Below are positions 43,949 through 53,312 of a DNA stretch of 64,000 bases, one piece after another (within the stretch, counting starts at the first letter, position 1; each line of letters opens with the position of its first letter). Position numbers and translations under genes: made by a program. This DNA comes from Glaciecola flavus. Its GTDB lineage: Bacteria; Pseudomonadota; Gammaproteobacteria; Enterobacterales; Alteromonadaceae. Location: positions 1-64,000 of the forward strand of contig NZ_JBHRSW010000049.1 of the NCBI RefSeq assembly GCF_042646125.1, in the 5' to 3' direction. The notes beneath the pieces were generated by a model. The model was not told the DNA's origin. It ran no database searches and saw nothing but the letters and a program-made list of their open reading frames with translations.

Positions 43949-45079
43949 TTAACTGCGGCGTTGTCGACGAGTGGCACTTACAACAGCAAGTAAACCTAAA
44001 CCTAGTAAGGCAAAAGCACTCGGAGCTGGAACAAGTGCGGCACGGATAAAATCCGCATGAATGTATGTAGGAACAAACCCACTCAATTCACCAAATGTAT
44101 TATTTAGTTCATCATCAATGTCGCCTAAGCCAGTGCCGAAAGTTAAGCCGTAACTATTCACACCTGAAATTAAACCATTAATAAAGTTAGGGCCACCTGA
44201 GTCACCACCTGCGACACCTACCTCAGACTCACCTAGACCAACATCAAAGGCATCAAGACCAAAAATATCTGCAATGATACCAGCTTGGTCATTAAAAATA
44301 CTGCCATTGTCGAAATCAGAAATATAAGAAAACTCTACGTCAGCGGAACCGAAAAAGCCATTTGTAAAAAAGCCACCAAAAGCAGCATCGCCGAATGCAT
44401 AGTCGTAACGATTGTTACCCTGACGCAAGCGACCAGTAGCCGGAATTGATCCTGCGCCGTCACCCAATCGACCATACCCAGCAACGTTGAAGTTTTGCCC
44501 CGCTATGTCATTGTTTTCATATATACCGTATGAAACTGCCCAATCTGGTGCTTCTTCTGATAAACGTAACACCGCTATATCATTTTGGTCGATGACCTCA
44601 CCAGTGTAATCCTCGTGAACAAAATAGTCAGTGACTTCTACTGCAACCACTTCTGGTGGAGCTGTGTATATGCTGACCTCTGGGCCAAGTCCATCTTCTG
44701 GTTGGAAAAACACGGTTGTGCTAATTGGGTTTGGCGTGCCAGCACCATCAGAAACACAGTGGGCAGCAGTCAAAATTGAACGGCGGTCTTCCATCAATGT
44801 TCCTGAACAGACAAAGTTACCCTGAGTCGTATTCATTAGCATACCAACGACACCACTGTATGTTGGGAAGGTTGGATGATAGATTGCGTTACCAAAAGGC
44901 TCAAAAGGAGGAAATGTCGCCGTACCTCCATCTGCAGCACCGACAAGTAAACTCTGTGCTTTCCAACTTAGACCGTGTGACTCCCCAGACACAATTAAAC
45001 CAGCATGGGAGCTTGATACTGAACTCAACCCAACTACCATTGTAGCGAGTACTCCCGTTAAAGCTTTTTTATTCAACAT
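43949..45079 (-). CDS. Secreted trypsin-like serine protease with PEP-CTERM-type sorting tail
   Basis: 376 aa. A signal peptide (about residues 1-26) is followed by an S1 protease domain with a full triad: His107 in SILTAAHCVSDG, Asp167 in DQNDIAVLRL and Ser294 in VAGGDSGGPNFI. The tail VPAPSAFALLGLGLLAVVSA followed by TRRQRRS is a motif, membrane helix and basic end, as recognised by exosortase. The motif reads PAPS rather than the usual PEPS. No exosortase lies in the window. A role in extracellular protein breakdown is likely. Confidence 0.88.
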   Translation of the reverse strand: MLNKKALTGVLATMVVGLSSVSSSHAGLIVSGESHGLSWKAQSLLVGAADGGTATFPPFEPFGNAIYHPTFPTYSGVVGMLMNTTQGNFVCSGTLMEDRRSILTAAHCVSDGAGTPNPISTTVFFQPEDGLGPEVSIYTAPPEVVAVEVTDYFVHEDYTGEVIDQNDIAVLRLSEEAPDWAVSYGIYENNDIAGQNFNVAGYGRLGDGAGSIPATGRLRQGNNRYDYAFGDAAFGGFFTNGFFGSADVEFSYISDFDNGSIFNDQAGIIADIFGLDAFDVGLGESEVGVAGGDSGGPNFINGLISGVNSYGLTFGTGLGDIDDELNNTFGELSGFVPTYIHADFIRAALVPAPSAFALLGLGLLAVVSATRRQRRS

Positions 45080-45598
45080 TATTTTAATCCCTATTATTAT
45101 TTATTTTTATTTGGAGCCTGTTGAATTTTGTCCATTTTCAATTTTTACCACTTGCAAAGACTCGTTACACGCGTATTCAGACTGAATTGAACATACACAG
45201 TGTATCTGTTTGTGGATAATATAAAGTAATTTAGCCTCCCCCCCTTAATCTAAAGACTTTTTGTCTTATCAATTTACCTCCACAAAAAGAACTAAGCGAA
45301 GGGCGCATATTCTTTTGATTGTTAGTTGTGGAGTCACAAAAAACAAAGGTCAACAGGCTCTACTTTTAGAGAAATATCTTATCCTTGTGCAAGTTTGATC
45401 TATTCGCGTCGAGAAAAAGAATTTCCTAACTGACCACAAGCAATTCCAATACCACCGTACAGTGTTTTATAATAACTATTAAAATCAATAATTTACTCTT
45501 TATTTATGCTTCCATAAGAATATAAGTGTAAAAAATATCGACATAGTCTATAAGAAAGAGCTAAAAATATGTTTAATATGTATACACCAATATAACTA
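45080..45598. other. 519-bp intergenic region with a short inverted repeat
   Basis: No gene is seen. GAGCCTGTTGA (45115-45125) recurs inverted as TCAACAGGCTC (45350-45360), 224 bp apart, which may mark a degraded small element. The GGTCAACAG motif at 45348-45356 also occurs upstream of slt and of the gene at 50063. The left part holds the protease promoter region. Confidence 0.4.
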
Positions 45599-46096
45599 TT
45601 ACTGAGATTTAGACTTCGTCAGCCACGCCCAATTCATTTCACAAATAATGGGGGCTTCGCCGCTTTCATCACTTACATTCACTGCGACTAGAATGTCGCC
45701 CTTTTCTTGGGTTTGCATTTGTTGAATTTGTTCGTCGGTCAGCCATGCCTCTGCACGCATGTCTCCTTGCGAGCGCTTTACGTATTTCAGGTGCATGGAT
45801 TTAATAAGAGGTAACTTGTCGCCCGGTAAGTTTACGCCAACAACAAACCCCGTCGCAGATTCAGCAAGTAAAGCCATTGCAGCTGCATGCACACCGCCAA
45901 TGTGGTTTTGTACCTTTTTACGATTTTTCTGGTAAAAAACAACGCGTTTTAAGTCGGTTTCAATAATTTTTAAACCTACTGTTCCAACGAGTTTTACCTT
46001 GAATCGAAACACCCAAGTAAGCAAACGCATATTTAAGAAACTGGGATAAGACAATGCTCTTTCGGCGAAGGATCGCAAAGGGTTGATTTTTTCCAT
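45599..46096 (-). CDS. DUF4442 hotdog-fold protein, probable thioesterase
   Basis: 165 aa. NHIGGVHAAAMALLAESATGFVVGVNLP is a hotdog-fold helix and loop, as in the DUF4442/PaaI-like group, which includes acyl-CoA thioesterases. The catalytic identity and substrate are unknown. It stands alone between an intergenic region and tRNA-Gly. Confidence 0.75.
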   Translation of the reverse strand: MEKINPLRSFAERALSYPSFLNMRLLTWVFRFKVKLVGTVGLKIIETDLKRVVFYQKNRKKVQNHIGGVHAAAMALLAESATGFVVGVNLPGDKLPLIKSMHLKYVKRSQGDMRAEAWLTDEQIQQMQTQEKGDILVAVNVSDESGEAPIICEMNWAWLTKSKSQ

Positions 46097-46167
46097 GTGT
46101 CATCCGATTAATTCTGCCCACATACAAACATAGCACGTAGAAGAAAAAAAATGCGACCAAAAAGATT

Positions 46168-46243
<76 letters not shown>

Positions 46244-46430
46244 TTTATAGAGAGTTGAAATCAGTTTACTGAATTTAAGACCATTCCTGTAAACTGGACG
46301 AGCATTATAGAAAAATTATTTTTGGTTGCAAGTAGATTTTTACAAAAAATGATTATTTGAATAAATTTTCAACGGTGCATAGGGCAAACCCATTATCGAC
46401 AATACGTCCCAAACACGATATCCAGCAAAT

Positions 46431-46562
46431 TGGGATTATACTTGGAGGCTCGCCCTCTTGTGTCGCAAAACCGCTGCGAGTATATCCATATACGCTTTGA
46501 TTTTGCATCCATGAAAAATAAATTTTGCGACACAAGAGGGCGAGCCTCCAAGTATAATCCCA
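46431..46562. repeat. Perfect 40-bp inverted repeat, palindromic element 3
   Basis: Arms 46431-46470 (starting TGGGATTATACTTGGAGG) and 46523-46562 are exact reverse complements over 40 bp, with a 52-nt loop. The loop contains GCATCCATG (46505-46513), the core shared with elements 1 and 2. It lies in the 423-bp gap between tRNA-Gly and the response regulator; nothing else was found in that gap apart from probable promoters. Arm perfection suggests recent origin or selection. Confidence 0.85.
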
Positions 46563-46666
46563 CCATGCGACCTCCAGTTAGTTTGAGTACCTACCCCTTA
46601 AATTATTATTGCGAATGCCGATAACTCAAATAGAGGTATATCCGTGCTGGATATTGAGGTGAGTGT

Positions 46667-47914
46667 GTGAAATACAAAATTCTATTGGTTGAAGACAATG
46701 CAGCCAGCCTGCGTGTGCTCAAGCGCATAATTGGCAAAATAAATTTAGATGTTGCGGTTGCCACATCACTAACAGAAGCAAAGTTGATATTCGAACAGTC
46801 GACGCCAGAATCCTTTTTGTGTGCAGTGGTCGACTATACTCTGCCCGATGCGCCGCATGGCGAAGCCATCGACTTTGCAATCCAATCATACATGCCTGTA
46901 ATTGTGCTCACTAGTCAATCGGACGAAGATGTTAGAAACAGAATTCTATCGAAAGCAGTGGTCGATTATATACCTAAGCAAAATCGACAAGTTTTCGAGT
47001 ATTTGAGTCGTCTATTAATAAGGCTACAAAAAAATAAGCAAGTCGGCGTACTCGTAGTAGGTAAGCGTCCCTCATCCAGAAACAAAGTATGTGAATTACT
47101 TAACAGGCATAACTTTGAGACCTATCAAGAAAACAACACGCTAAGTGCGGTCAATAGCTTGTACAACAACAAGCAAATTAAACTTGTGATCACCGAAAAC
47201 GAGTTACAAGATGAATCGGGAATTGAACTCGTTGCGGCTATCAGAAAAGAGTTTTCTAAGGAAGAACTCAGTATCATTGGTACATCTAATTTAAGTAACC
47301 CTGCCTTGCTTGCAAAATTCATCAAAAGTGGCGCAAATGACTATCTTCGCGTTCCTTACTGCCATGAAGAGTTTTTTTGCCGCGTACTTCAAAATATTGA
47401 GCATATAGAGCAAATTGAGCTCATTCGAAAAACCGCAAACATGGACTACTTAACAGGTTTGCCCAATCGACGCCATTTCTTTGAAGAGGTAACAACACAA
47501 ATGCATAGAGGTCTGGAGTCCATGTGTTTGGCCTTACTCGATCTCGACCACTTTAAGAAAATAAATGACACCTACGGCCATGATTGCGGGGATGCAATGC
47601 TCAAAGAAGTGGCTAAGTTGATGAAAAAGCACTTCTCTGAATTTTCTATGTCTCGATTTGGAGGTGAAGAATTCTGTGTGTTTTTTCCGAATACGACATT
47701 GGAACAAGCCAAACAAAAGTTGGACGTATTTAGAACTCAAGTAGAAAGTAAAAAAATTAGAAGAAAGCGTCAATCTATCGGATGTACTGTTAGTATCGGC
47801 GTAACATCAAAACTAGCTGAAAAAGTAGAAACTATGCTAAGTCATGCTGACGAATGTCTATATAAAGCTAAATCTTTAGGTAGAAACCAAATCGTTTGCT
47901 ACATCAGTAAGTAA
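46667..47914 (+). CDS. Response regulator with GGDEF diguanylate cyclase domain
   Basis: 415 aa with a GTG start. Receiver 1 (residues about 3-120) has the acidic pair ED at 9-10 and the phospho-acceptor Asp56 in VVDYTLPD. Receiver 2 (about 125-245) lacks the acidic pair and has Glu in place of the acceptor (VITENELQD), so it is probably a dimer or docking domain, as in PleD. The GGDEF domain carries GGEEF at 332-336 and LLDLDHFKKINDTYGHDCGD, so it should make cyclic di-GMP. The RxxD inhibition site is absent. No sensor kinase is adjacent. Confidence 0.92.
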   Translation: MKYKILLVEDNAASLRVLKRIIGKINLDVAVATSLTEAKLIFEQSTPESFLCAVVDYTLPDAPHGEAIDFAIQSYMPVIVLTSQSDEDVRNRILSKAVVDYIPKQNRQVFEYLSRLLIRLQKNKQVGVLVVGKRPSSRNKVCELLNRHNFETYQENNTLSAVNSLYNNKQIKLVITENELQDESGIELVAAIRKEFSKEELSIIGTSNLSNPALLAKFIKSGANDYLRVPYCHEEFFCRVLQNIEHIEQIELIRKTANMDYLTGLPNRRHFFEEVTTQMHRGLESMCLALLDLDHFKKINDTYGHDCGDAMLKEVAKLMKKHFSEFSMSRFGGEEFCVFFPNTTLEQAKQKLDVFRTQVESKKIRRKRQSIGCTVSIGVTSKLAEKVETMLSHADECLYKAKSLGRNQIVCYISK

Positions 47915-47934
47915 CTTAAATTCGGGATAAATAA

Positions 47935-47970
47935 AAAATGACGAGAGTGACTTAGTTCCCTCGTCATTTT
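47935..47970. terminator. Bidirectional terminator
   Basis: The stem AAAATGACGAG/CTCGTCATTTT with a 14-nt loop is flanked by A- and T-runs. It lies between the convergent GGDEF gene and the outer-membrane protein gene. Confidence 0.85.
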
Positions 47971-47994
47971 TAGTTATTTTGATACACTTATGCC

Positions 47995-49098
47995 TTAGAA
48001 ATATACATGCGATTGCAAAAATAGAAGCTCATTTGTACGACTAGGCTGCTGTGGAATCCCTTCTGAAGATCGCACCCCCAAACGCACTTGCAACATTGAA
48101 AGAGGCGTGTATTCGACAACCAACGAGTAGCGTGTTTCTTGATTTTCATCTATACCTCGGTCTGGGTCATAGTACTCACCAGTGAGCTTAACATTAAGCC
48201 CTTTTTGCAACTGGTAGTTTGCTTCAATTAAGCCCACAAGTTCTTCAATGCTAGAACTTGTTATCCCTTCGGTTTCAATTAGGTTAGCTTCGCCGAGAAA
48301 CACCCAATTTCCCCAAGTTAGCCCCCCGTAAACATTGTAGAAACGCTGCTCGTTCGCATCAGAGTCATTCACAACAACTGTTCCCCCTACACGCGCGTTA
48401 CCAAACAAGTGTTCAGCCTTTGCACCAAATAAGAATTTGTCATCGTTATTGGACACCGCACTAGTGCCATTAGTAACAAAAAAATTTAACGTTGTGTCGT
48501 CATATTCGAGACCCAGCTCTACGCCATTGTCGCTACTATCAAAGTTAAACCCCGTAACCTGCCTAACAAAAGAAGTGTCATCCTCCAAACGCAATCCATA
48601 AGGCACATACATCTTGCCCGCTTTTATATAGTGATTACTAGCATAGTTATATTTTAAAAACGCCTCTCTATTTACTGCCGCACCCGGTGCTATTTGCTGA
48701 TCCAAATAGAGACTGAATTTAGAGTTTTTAGGTTGTATTGCCACATAGACCTGTGCTGACTCTACTCTGAAGGTAGATGATGACTCATCCGCTTCGTTCC
48801 TACTTGCTTGTGCGTTATAACGAAAGTTTCCTCCGATCTTCAAGTAATCGGTTATTTCGCCAATATCCGCTCCGACGATATCGGAAATTTCTTTGGGCAA
48901 TTGTGTGTGACCGTATAAGGTGCCAAATTTTGTGCGCATACCACCGCCAATTGGGTTTACGTGGCATGCGCTGCACTTCGCTTTAGTTTTAATTGCCAAA
49001 TACGGCTCCGCGACGGCACTATTACTAAGACTAAGTAAACTGACAAGTATCGCCGAAATGAAAAGGAACTTCGTTGCAATATTATTTTGAAATTTCAT
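47995..49098 (-). CDS. Outer-membrane beta-barrel protein with a haem-binding motif
   Basis: About 367 aa from the ATG at 49098, chosen because GGAG lies 10-11 nt upstream and a signal peptide starts at once; an ATG at 49137 is also in frame. After the signal peptide (to about residue 30, SNSAVA) comes one CSACH motif (residues 42-46, KAKCSACHVNPIGGG). The rest is alternating beta-strand sequence ending in Phe (SHVYF), as in porins. It overlaps the upstream cytochrome-like lipoprotein gene by 17 bp. It may carry electrons or a substrate across the outer membrane; I recognise no named family. Confidence 0.7.
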   Translation of the reverse strand: MKFQNNIATKFLFISAILVSLLSLSNSAVAEPYLAIKTKAKCSACHVNPIGGGMRTKFGTLYGHTQLPKEISDIVGADIGEITDYLKIGGNFRYNAQASRNEADESSSTFRVESAQVYVAIQPKNSKFSLYLDQQIAPGAAVNREAFLKYNYASNHYIKAGKMYVPYGLRLEDDTSFVRQVTGFNFDSSDNGVELGLEYDDTTLNFFVTNGTSAVSNNDDKFLFGAKAEHLFGNARVGGTVVVNDSDANEQRFYNVYGGLTWGNWVFLGEANLIETEGITSSSIEELVGLIEANYQLQKGLNVKLTGEYYDPDRGIDENQETRYSLVVEYTPLSMLQVRLGVRSSEGIPQQPSRTNELLFLQSHVYF

Positions 49099-49924
49099 AA
49101 ACAAACTCTCCACCTTCAACGCCATTTCTATCTCCATCTAGCCAAGTGCCATTTCTCGCAAAAATACTTGACCGAGCATTTTCGTTTAACCTTAGTTGTA
49201 GGCTCGGATACCCAGTAATATCGCCTTCAAAAGCAAGATTTAGCTCATTGGCATTCTTCCATTTGATCACTATTAAATCAGGTGTGATTTCTCCAGCATT
49301 GTTATCAGAAAGGTGAATACCGTCAGTTGTTAACGTAGATTCATCCATCATCTGACTAAATACCAAATCGACAGATAAGTTTTTTCCGCTTTGTGAAACA
49401 CTTTTTACAACTGCAACGACATCGGTACGATCAATTGGCGCGCCATTGTTAATCCATTGTTTTATAGTTTCTTGAGTTGTAGCATCTAAGGGTGCTTCAC
49501 CCAAAGGCATTTGATTGCCCGCAATAGGTGCTCCTGATATTTTTAAGTATAAAAAACTATTTTCAGCATCACCGGGCAAAACACGCTTAAAAGTAGGGTT
49601 CGTTGCTGAATCTACATTGATTAAGTTAGTTCTGGTCGTGTCTAAATCATCCATTGCCAAACCAAGCGGCGCATTCGCACCCGCATGGCATTGAGTGCAC
49701 CTTGGAACAAGTACTTTTTCGTGGATAGAGGCCAAGTTCGCTTGCACTGCATCGTCTTCGGGTTCAGGTTCAGGTTCAGGTTCAGGTTCAGTAGATGGTG
49801 GTTCTGTGGAGTTTAAGTCAATGGGTTGACCATTTGTATCTAGGCCTTGACCATCTCCAGCATTGCACGCTTGCAATAGGAATACTAAGGTAAATCCTAT
49901 TGCCATAAATATGAAACGCTTCAT
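49082..49924 (-). CDS. Cytochrome c-like lipoprotein
   Basis: 280 aa. The lipobox LLQAC places the lipidated Cys at residue 20. A Pro-Glu repeat (STEPEPEPEPEPEDD), encoded by a GGTTCA-type microsatellite on the plus strand near 49,756-49,790, forms a stiff linker. The haem motif CTQCH is at 74-78, with MPLGEAPLDATTQETIKQWINNGAP matching planctomycete-type cytochrome C domains. The C-terminal part looks like a beta-sandwich. It overlaps the downstream barrel gene, so the pair is probably translated together. Confidence 0.75.
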   Translation of the reverse strand: MKRFIFMAIGFTLVFLLQACNAGDGQGLDTNGQPIDLNSTEPPSTEPEPEPEPEPEDDAVQANLASIHEKVLVPRCTQCHAGANAPLGLAMDDLDTTRTNLINVDSATNPTFKRVLPGDAENSFLYLKISGAPIAGNQMPLGEAPLDATTQETIKQWINNGAPIDRTDVVAVVKSVSQSGKNLSVDLVFSQMMDESTLTTDGIHLSDNNAGEITPDLIVIKWKNANELNLAFEGDITGYPSLQLRLNENARSSIFARNGTWLDGDRNGVEGGEFVYEISK

Positions 49925-50062
49925 AAGTATCTCCTTGTGTGTTCTTAGTTTGAAATGATCTAAGCCCGTTCATTTTTAAATCAGGGATCATTCAAACAGC
50001 ACTACGCAACTGCAATTTTGAAAGTTGCAGAAGGAGATATTTTTTTAGAGACAGCCTTTTGC

Positions 50063-50551
50063 TTATTTACCCGGAAATACGAGTGCACCGCTTGTGTATT
50101 CTTGTCCAAACGTTGCTTTAGCAATAGCCACTTGTGAAATAGCTGAGGTGAATAAATCACTAGTTAAATCTTTCAGTGGATGGATAAACACAGACCACAT
50201 CACGCCATCAGATACAGCATATCGCGCATCAAGTACCGAATGATAGTTTGCTTCTAGCGATTGCAGTAGCACATCATTGCTCAATTTGTTTAGTTCGATA
50301 ATGGGAGAAACCAAGCGCATACGGTCGGCGTTTTTGTCGAAAATGACAGCCATGTGCATGCCTTTGAAGTTAAATTCAATCATGTTGCCACTTGACTTAA
50401 TTGCGTCTCCACCCGCCGCTTTAATACCGCTTGTCATTTGTTCTGGGCTTATCGCGTTAGCTTGACTAAGACCAAGAATAAGCAACAATATAAATTGAGG
50501 TAACACCTTTACAAGCCGAATAATAACCTTGTTTGATTGCATAAAACGCAT
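50063..50551 (-). CDS. Secreted protein of unknown function, possibly YbjN/CesT-like fold
   Basis: 162 aa with a signal peptide (about residues 1-33, ending QANA). The mature part begins SPEQMTSGIKAAGGDAIKSSG, with an alternating helix/strand pattern that faintly recalls YbjN or CesT-like folds. That is a weak guess. No catalytic motif was seen. The gene stands alone; the GGTCAACAG motif lies about 75 bp upstream. Confidence 0.55.
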   Translation of the reverse strand: MRFMQSNKVIIRLVKVLPQFILLLILGLSQANAISPEQMTSGIKAAGGDAIKSSGNMIEFNFKGMHMAVIFDKNADRMRLVSPIIELNKLSNDVLLQSLEANYHSVLDARYAVSDGVMWSVFIHPLKDLTSDLFTSAISQVAIAKATFGQEYTSGALVFPGK

Positions 50552-50655
50552 AAAAATTTAAATCCCTAAAAAACCCCGTTACCCTATTAGAACAAATACT
50601 GGCTTTGAATATTTCAAAGCTTAGTGGCTGTTGACCTTTGTTGTGCAGACCCTAA

Positions 50656-51201
50656 CTAAATATTGAATACTTTATTGCGATAGTATTTAAGCTCTTCAAT
50701 CGACTCAATAATGTCATCCAATGCTAAATGCACACCTTTTTTCTTAAATCCGTCCAGCAGCTCGGGCTGCCAGCGTTTTACCAGCTCTTTAATGCTACTC
50801 ACGTCAATATTACGATAATGAAAGAAAGCTTCTAACTGAGGCATGTACTTGACTAAAAAACGTCGATCTTGACCGATGCTATTACCGCACAAAGGAGACT
50901 TGCCTGCTGGTACGAATTGTTCCAAAAAAGCAATCGTTATTGATGCCGCTTGGTTGACATCATATTCGCTACCCAAACAACGTTGAGTCAATCCAGAATT
51001 TCCATGGGTTGTTTTACACCAATCGTCCATTGCACTGAGCACCTTATCTGACTGGTGAATGGCGATAACGGGTCCCTGAGCTATAACATTGAGATCTTTG
51101 TCTGTTACGATACTGGCTATTTCCAGCACATAACAACTCTCCGGATCTAAACCCGTCATCTCCATGTCAATCCACACTAAATTTTGCTCATCTACTGCCA
51201 T
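50656..51201 (-). CDS. orn: Oligoribonuclease
   Basis: 181 aa. This 3'-5' exonuclease degrades 2- to 5-nt RNAs, including pGpG from cyclic di-GMP turnover. The DEDDh motif begins in VWIDMEMTGLDPE, with GNSIGQDRRFLVKYMP and ALDDIIESIEELKYYR following. It is divergent from rsgA, the same pairing as in E. coli. Confidence 0.97.
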   Translation of the reverse strand: MAVDEQNLVWIDMEMTGLDPESCYVLEIASIVTDKDLNVIAQGPVIAIHQSDKVLSAMDDWCKTTHGNSGLTQRCLGSEYDVNQAASITIAFLEQFVPAGKSPLCGNSIGQDRRFLVKYMPQLEAFFHYRNIDVSSIKELVKRWQPELLDGFKKKGVHLALDDIIESIEELKYYRNKVFNI

Positions 51202-51287
51202 TTATCACCTAGTTACGTCAAATTGTGCTTCTTCAAACAAAAAATGTATCATGCATCATTAGAATCGCCAACTTAGAATAACTGGCT

Positions 51288-52319
51288 GTGGCTAAAAAAC
51301 CCAAATTATCAAAAAATCAAAAACGTCGAGTTCAACAAAACCGGCACAAAACAATAAACAATCAAGACGAACAAACGCTTGATAACCTTGGAGAGCAATT
51401 AAACGGTCGCGTAATCAGTCGCTTTGGTAAGCATGCTATTGTGGAAAACGACGCTCATCCATCACAAACACACAAATGCTTTATTCGCCGAACCGTTGAG
51501 TCTGTCGTATGTGGTGACCAAGTATTATTTCGCCCCAGCCTCAGTGGAGAGCAAAGAGATCGTGGCGTCATTGAAGCGGTGTTCGATAGGAAGTCAGTGC
51601 TTACTCGTCCCGACTACTACGATGGTGTTAAACCCGTTGCAGCAAACATCGACCAAATTTTAGTAGTGAGCTCTATTTTACCCAGCTTTTCTAGTCATAT
51701 TATCGATCGCTATTTAGTCGCTTGTGAACAAGCACAGATTCAAGCGATTGTCATCGTCAACAAAGTAGAGCTGCTCGATCCACAAGATATGGATGAGTTA
51801 CATCAACAGTTAGAGGTGTACAAAACACTCGGATACAAAGTATTTTTGGTTAGCTGTAAAACAAAGATAGGCATAGACAGTCTAGCGCTTGAACTAAAAG
51901 ACAAGGTAAATGTTTTTGTCGGCCAAAGCGGCGTCGGCAAGTCAAGCTTGGTCAACCAACTACTGCCAGAAGCCGATGAGCTGGTCGGAGAAGTGTCAGA
52001 AAATTCAGGGCTTGGTCAACATACTACCACTGCTGCCAAGCTCATGCACTTTAGCAATGGGGGAGAACTGATAGATTCACCTGGGGTCAGGGAATTTGGC
52101 TTGTGGCATCTATCAAAAGACGAAGTCACAACCGGTTTTATAGAGTTCAAAGACTATTTAGGAGGCTGTAAGTTTAGTGACTGCACCCACAAAAATGACC
52201 CTGGTTGTCTTATCAAAGCCGCAGTAGATGACGGAAAAATTTGCTCCACCCGCTATCAAAGTTACTTGAAAATCATAGAGTCGTTGGAAGCGCAACGTCC
52301 CTCTTATGCCAAATCATAA
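51288..52319 (+). CDS. rsgA: Small-subunit ribosome biogenesis GTPase RsgA
   Basis: 343 aa with a GTG start. An OB domain is followed by a circularly permuted GTPase (G4 VNKVELL, G1 GQSGVGKSSLVNQLL, G3 DSPGVREFGL). A zinc knuckle (GGCKFSDCTHKNDPGCLIKAAV) follows. The basic N-terminus (KKPKLSKNQKRRVQQNRHK) binds RNA. It checks the decoding centre of the 30S subunit. Confidence 0.97.
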   Translation: MAKKPKLSKNQKRRVQQNRHKTINNQDEQTLDNLGEQLNGRVISRFGKHAIVENDAHPSQTHKCFIRRTVESVVCGDQVLFRPSLSGEQRDRGVIEAVFDRKSVLTRPDYYDGVKPVAANIDQILVVSSILPSFSSHIIDRYLVACEQAQIQAIVIVNKVELLDPQDMDELHQQLEVYKTLGYKVFLVSCKTKIGIDSLALELKDKVNVFVGQSGVGKSSLVNQLLPEADELVGEVSENSGLGQHTTTAAKLMHFSNGGELIDSPGVREFGLWHLSKDEVTTGFIEFKDYLGGCKFSDCTHKNDPGCLIKAAVDDGKICSTRYQSYLKIIESLEAQRPSYAKS

Positions 52320-52397
52320 GTACTCATAATGCTTTTGTAGATACAAAACACCTAATGGTCAGCTACAATCAACTTGGATTAATTATGGAGCAAGTGC

Positions 52398-53270
52398 GTG
52401 ATAGATTGGATAAAAATCCATACTCAATATATCTTACCTAAACACCTTATTTCTCGTTTATTAGGCTTCATCGCCGAAAAAGAACTTGGCATACTCACGC
52501 AGAGTTTAATTAAGCTTTTTATCAAAGCCTTCAACATAAACATGCAGGAAGCAGAATTTGAGTCACCTACTGAGTACAAAACCTTCAACGAATTTTTTAC
52601 TCGACCTTTAAAAACAGGGCTTCGCACAATCGTTGCTGGAGAAAATACCTTGTGTCATCCAGTCGATGGCGCGGTGAGTCAATTTGGTGACATTAAAGGA
52701 GACAGAATTTTTCAAGCTAAAGGGCATGAATACAGCTTAACTGCGTTACTGGGCGGAAAGCCTGAGATTGCGAAAGCCTTCAAAAACGGAAAATTTGCCA
52801 CGATCTATTTAGCGCCGCGCGATTATCATCGTATCCACATGCCAATAAGTGGTCAACTCACCGACACGCTCCATGTTCCAGGAGAGTTGTTCTCAGTCAA
52901 TCCGCTTACAGCACAGAATGTCCCAGGACTCTTTGCCCGAAACGAGCGCGTTGTAGCACTTTTTGACACTCCAGCAGGTAAAGTAGCCATGGTTCTAGTA
53001 GGAGCCACAGTTGTCGCTAGCATAGAGACAGTCTGGCAAGGAACGGTTAGTCCGCCTGCCGGCAAGTACGTCCAGCATTGGCAGCACGAAGTCGACAACA
53101 TTCTATTGAATAAAGGTGACGAGATGGGGCGTTTCAAGCTTGGCTCTACTGTCATCCTTTGCTTCGAAGAGAATAAAATTAACTTTACAGACGTATCCGC
53201 GGGTATGACAACGCGCCTCGGTCAACAACTCGCTCTGCTACAAGAGACTAAAAGCGAAAAAGCCGAATAG
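52398..53270 (+). CDS. psd: Phosphatidylserine decarboxylase proenzyme
   Basis: 290 aa with a GTG start. It makes phosphatidylethanolamine at the inner membrane. The HPVDGAVSQFG and PRDYHRIHMP motifs and the self-cleavage site LGST (in GRFKLGSTVILCFE), which yields the pyruvoyl group, are present. It follows rsgA, as in E. coli. Confidence 0.96.
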   Translation: MIDWIKIHTQYILPKHLISRLLGFIAEKELGILTQSLIKLFIKAFNINMQEAEFESPTEYKTFNEFFTRPLKTGLRTIVAGENTLCHPVDGAVSQFGDIKGDRIFQAKGHEYSLTALLGGKPEIAKAFKNGKFATIYLAPRDYHRIHMPISGQLTDTLHVPGELFSVNPLTAQNVPGLFARNERVVALFDTPAGKVAMVLVGATVVASIETVWQGTVSPPAGKYVQHWQHEVDNILLNKGDEMGRFKLGSTVILCFEENKINFTDVSAGMTTRLGQQLALLQETKSEKAE

Positions 53271-53312
53271 GACAAAATCTATCAAATATCATTCTTGTCT
53301 GGGCATGTTTGC

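Noticed and set aside
49756..49790. GGTTCA tandem repeat as a regulatory or CRISPR-like repeat
   Set aside because: It codes for the Pro-Glu linker of a lipoprotein; at most it may vary in linker length.
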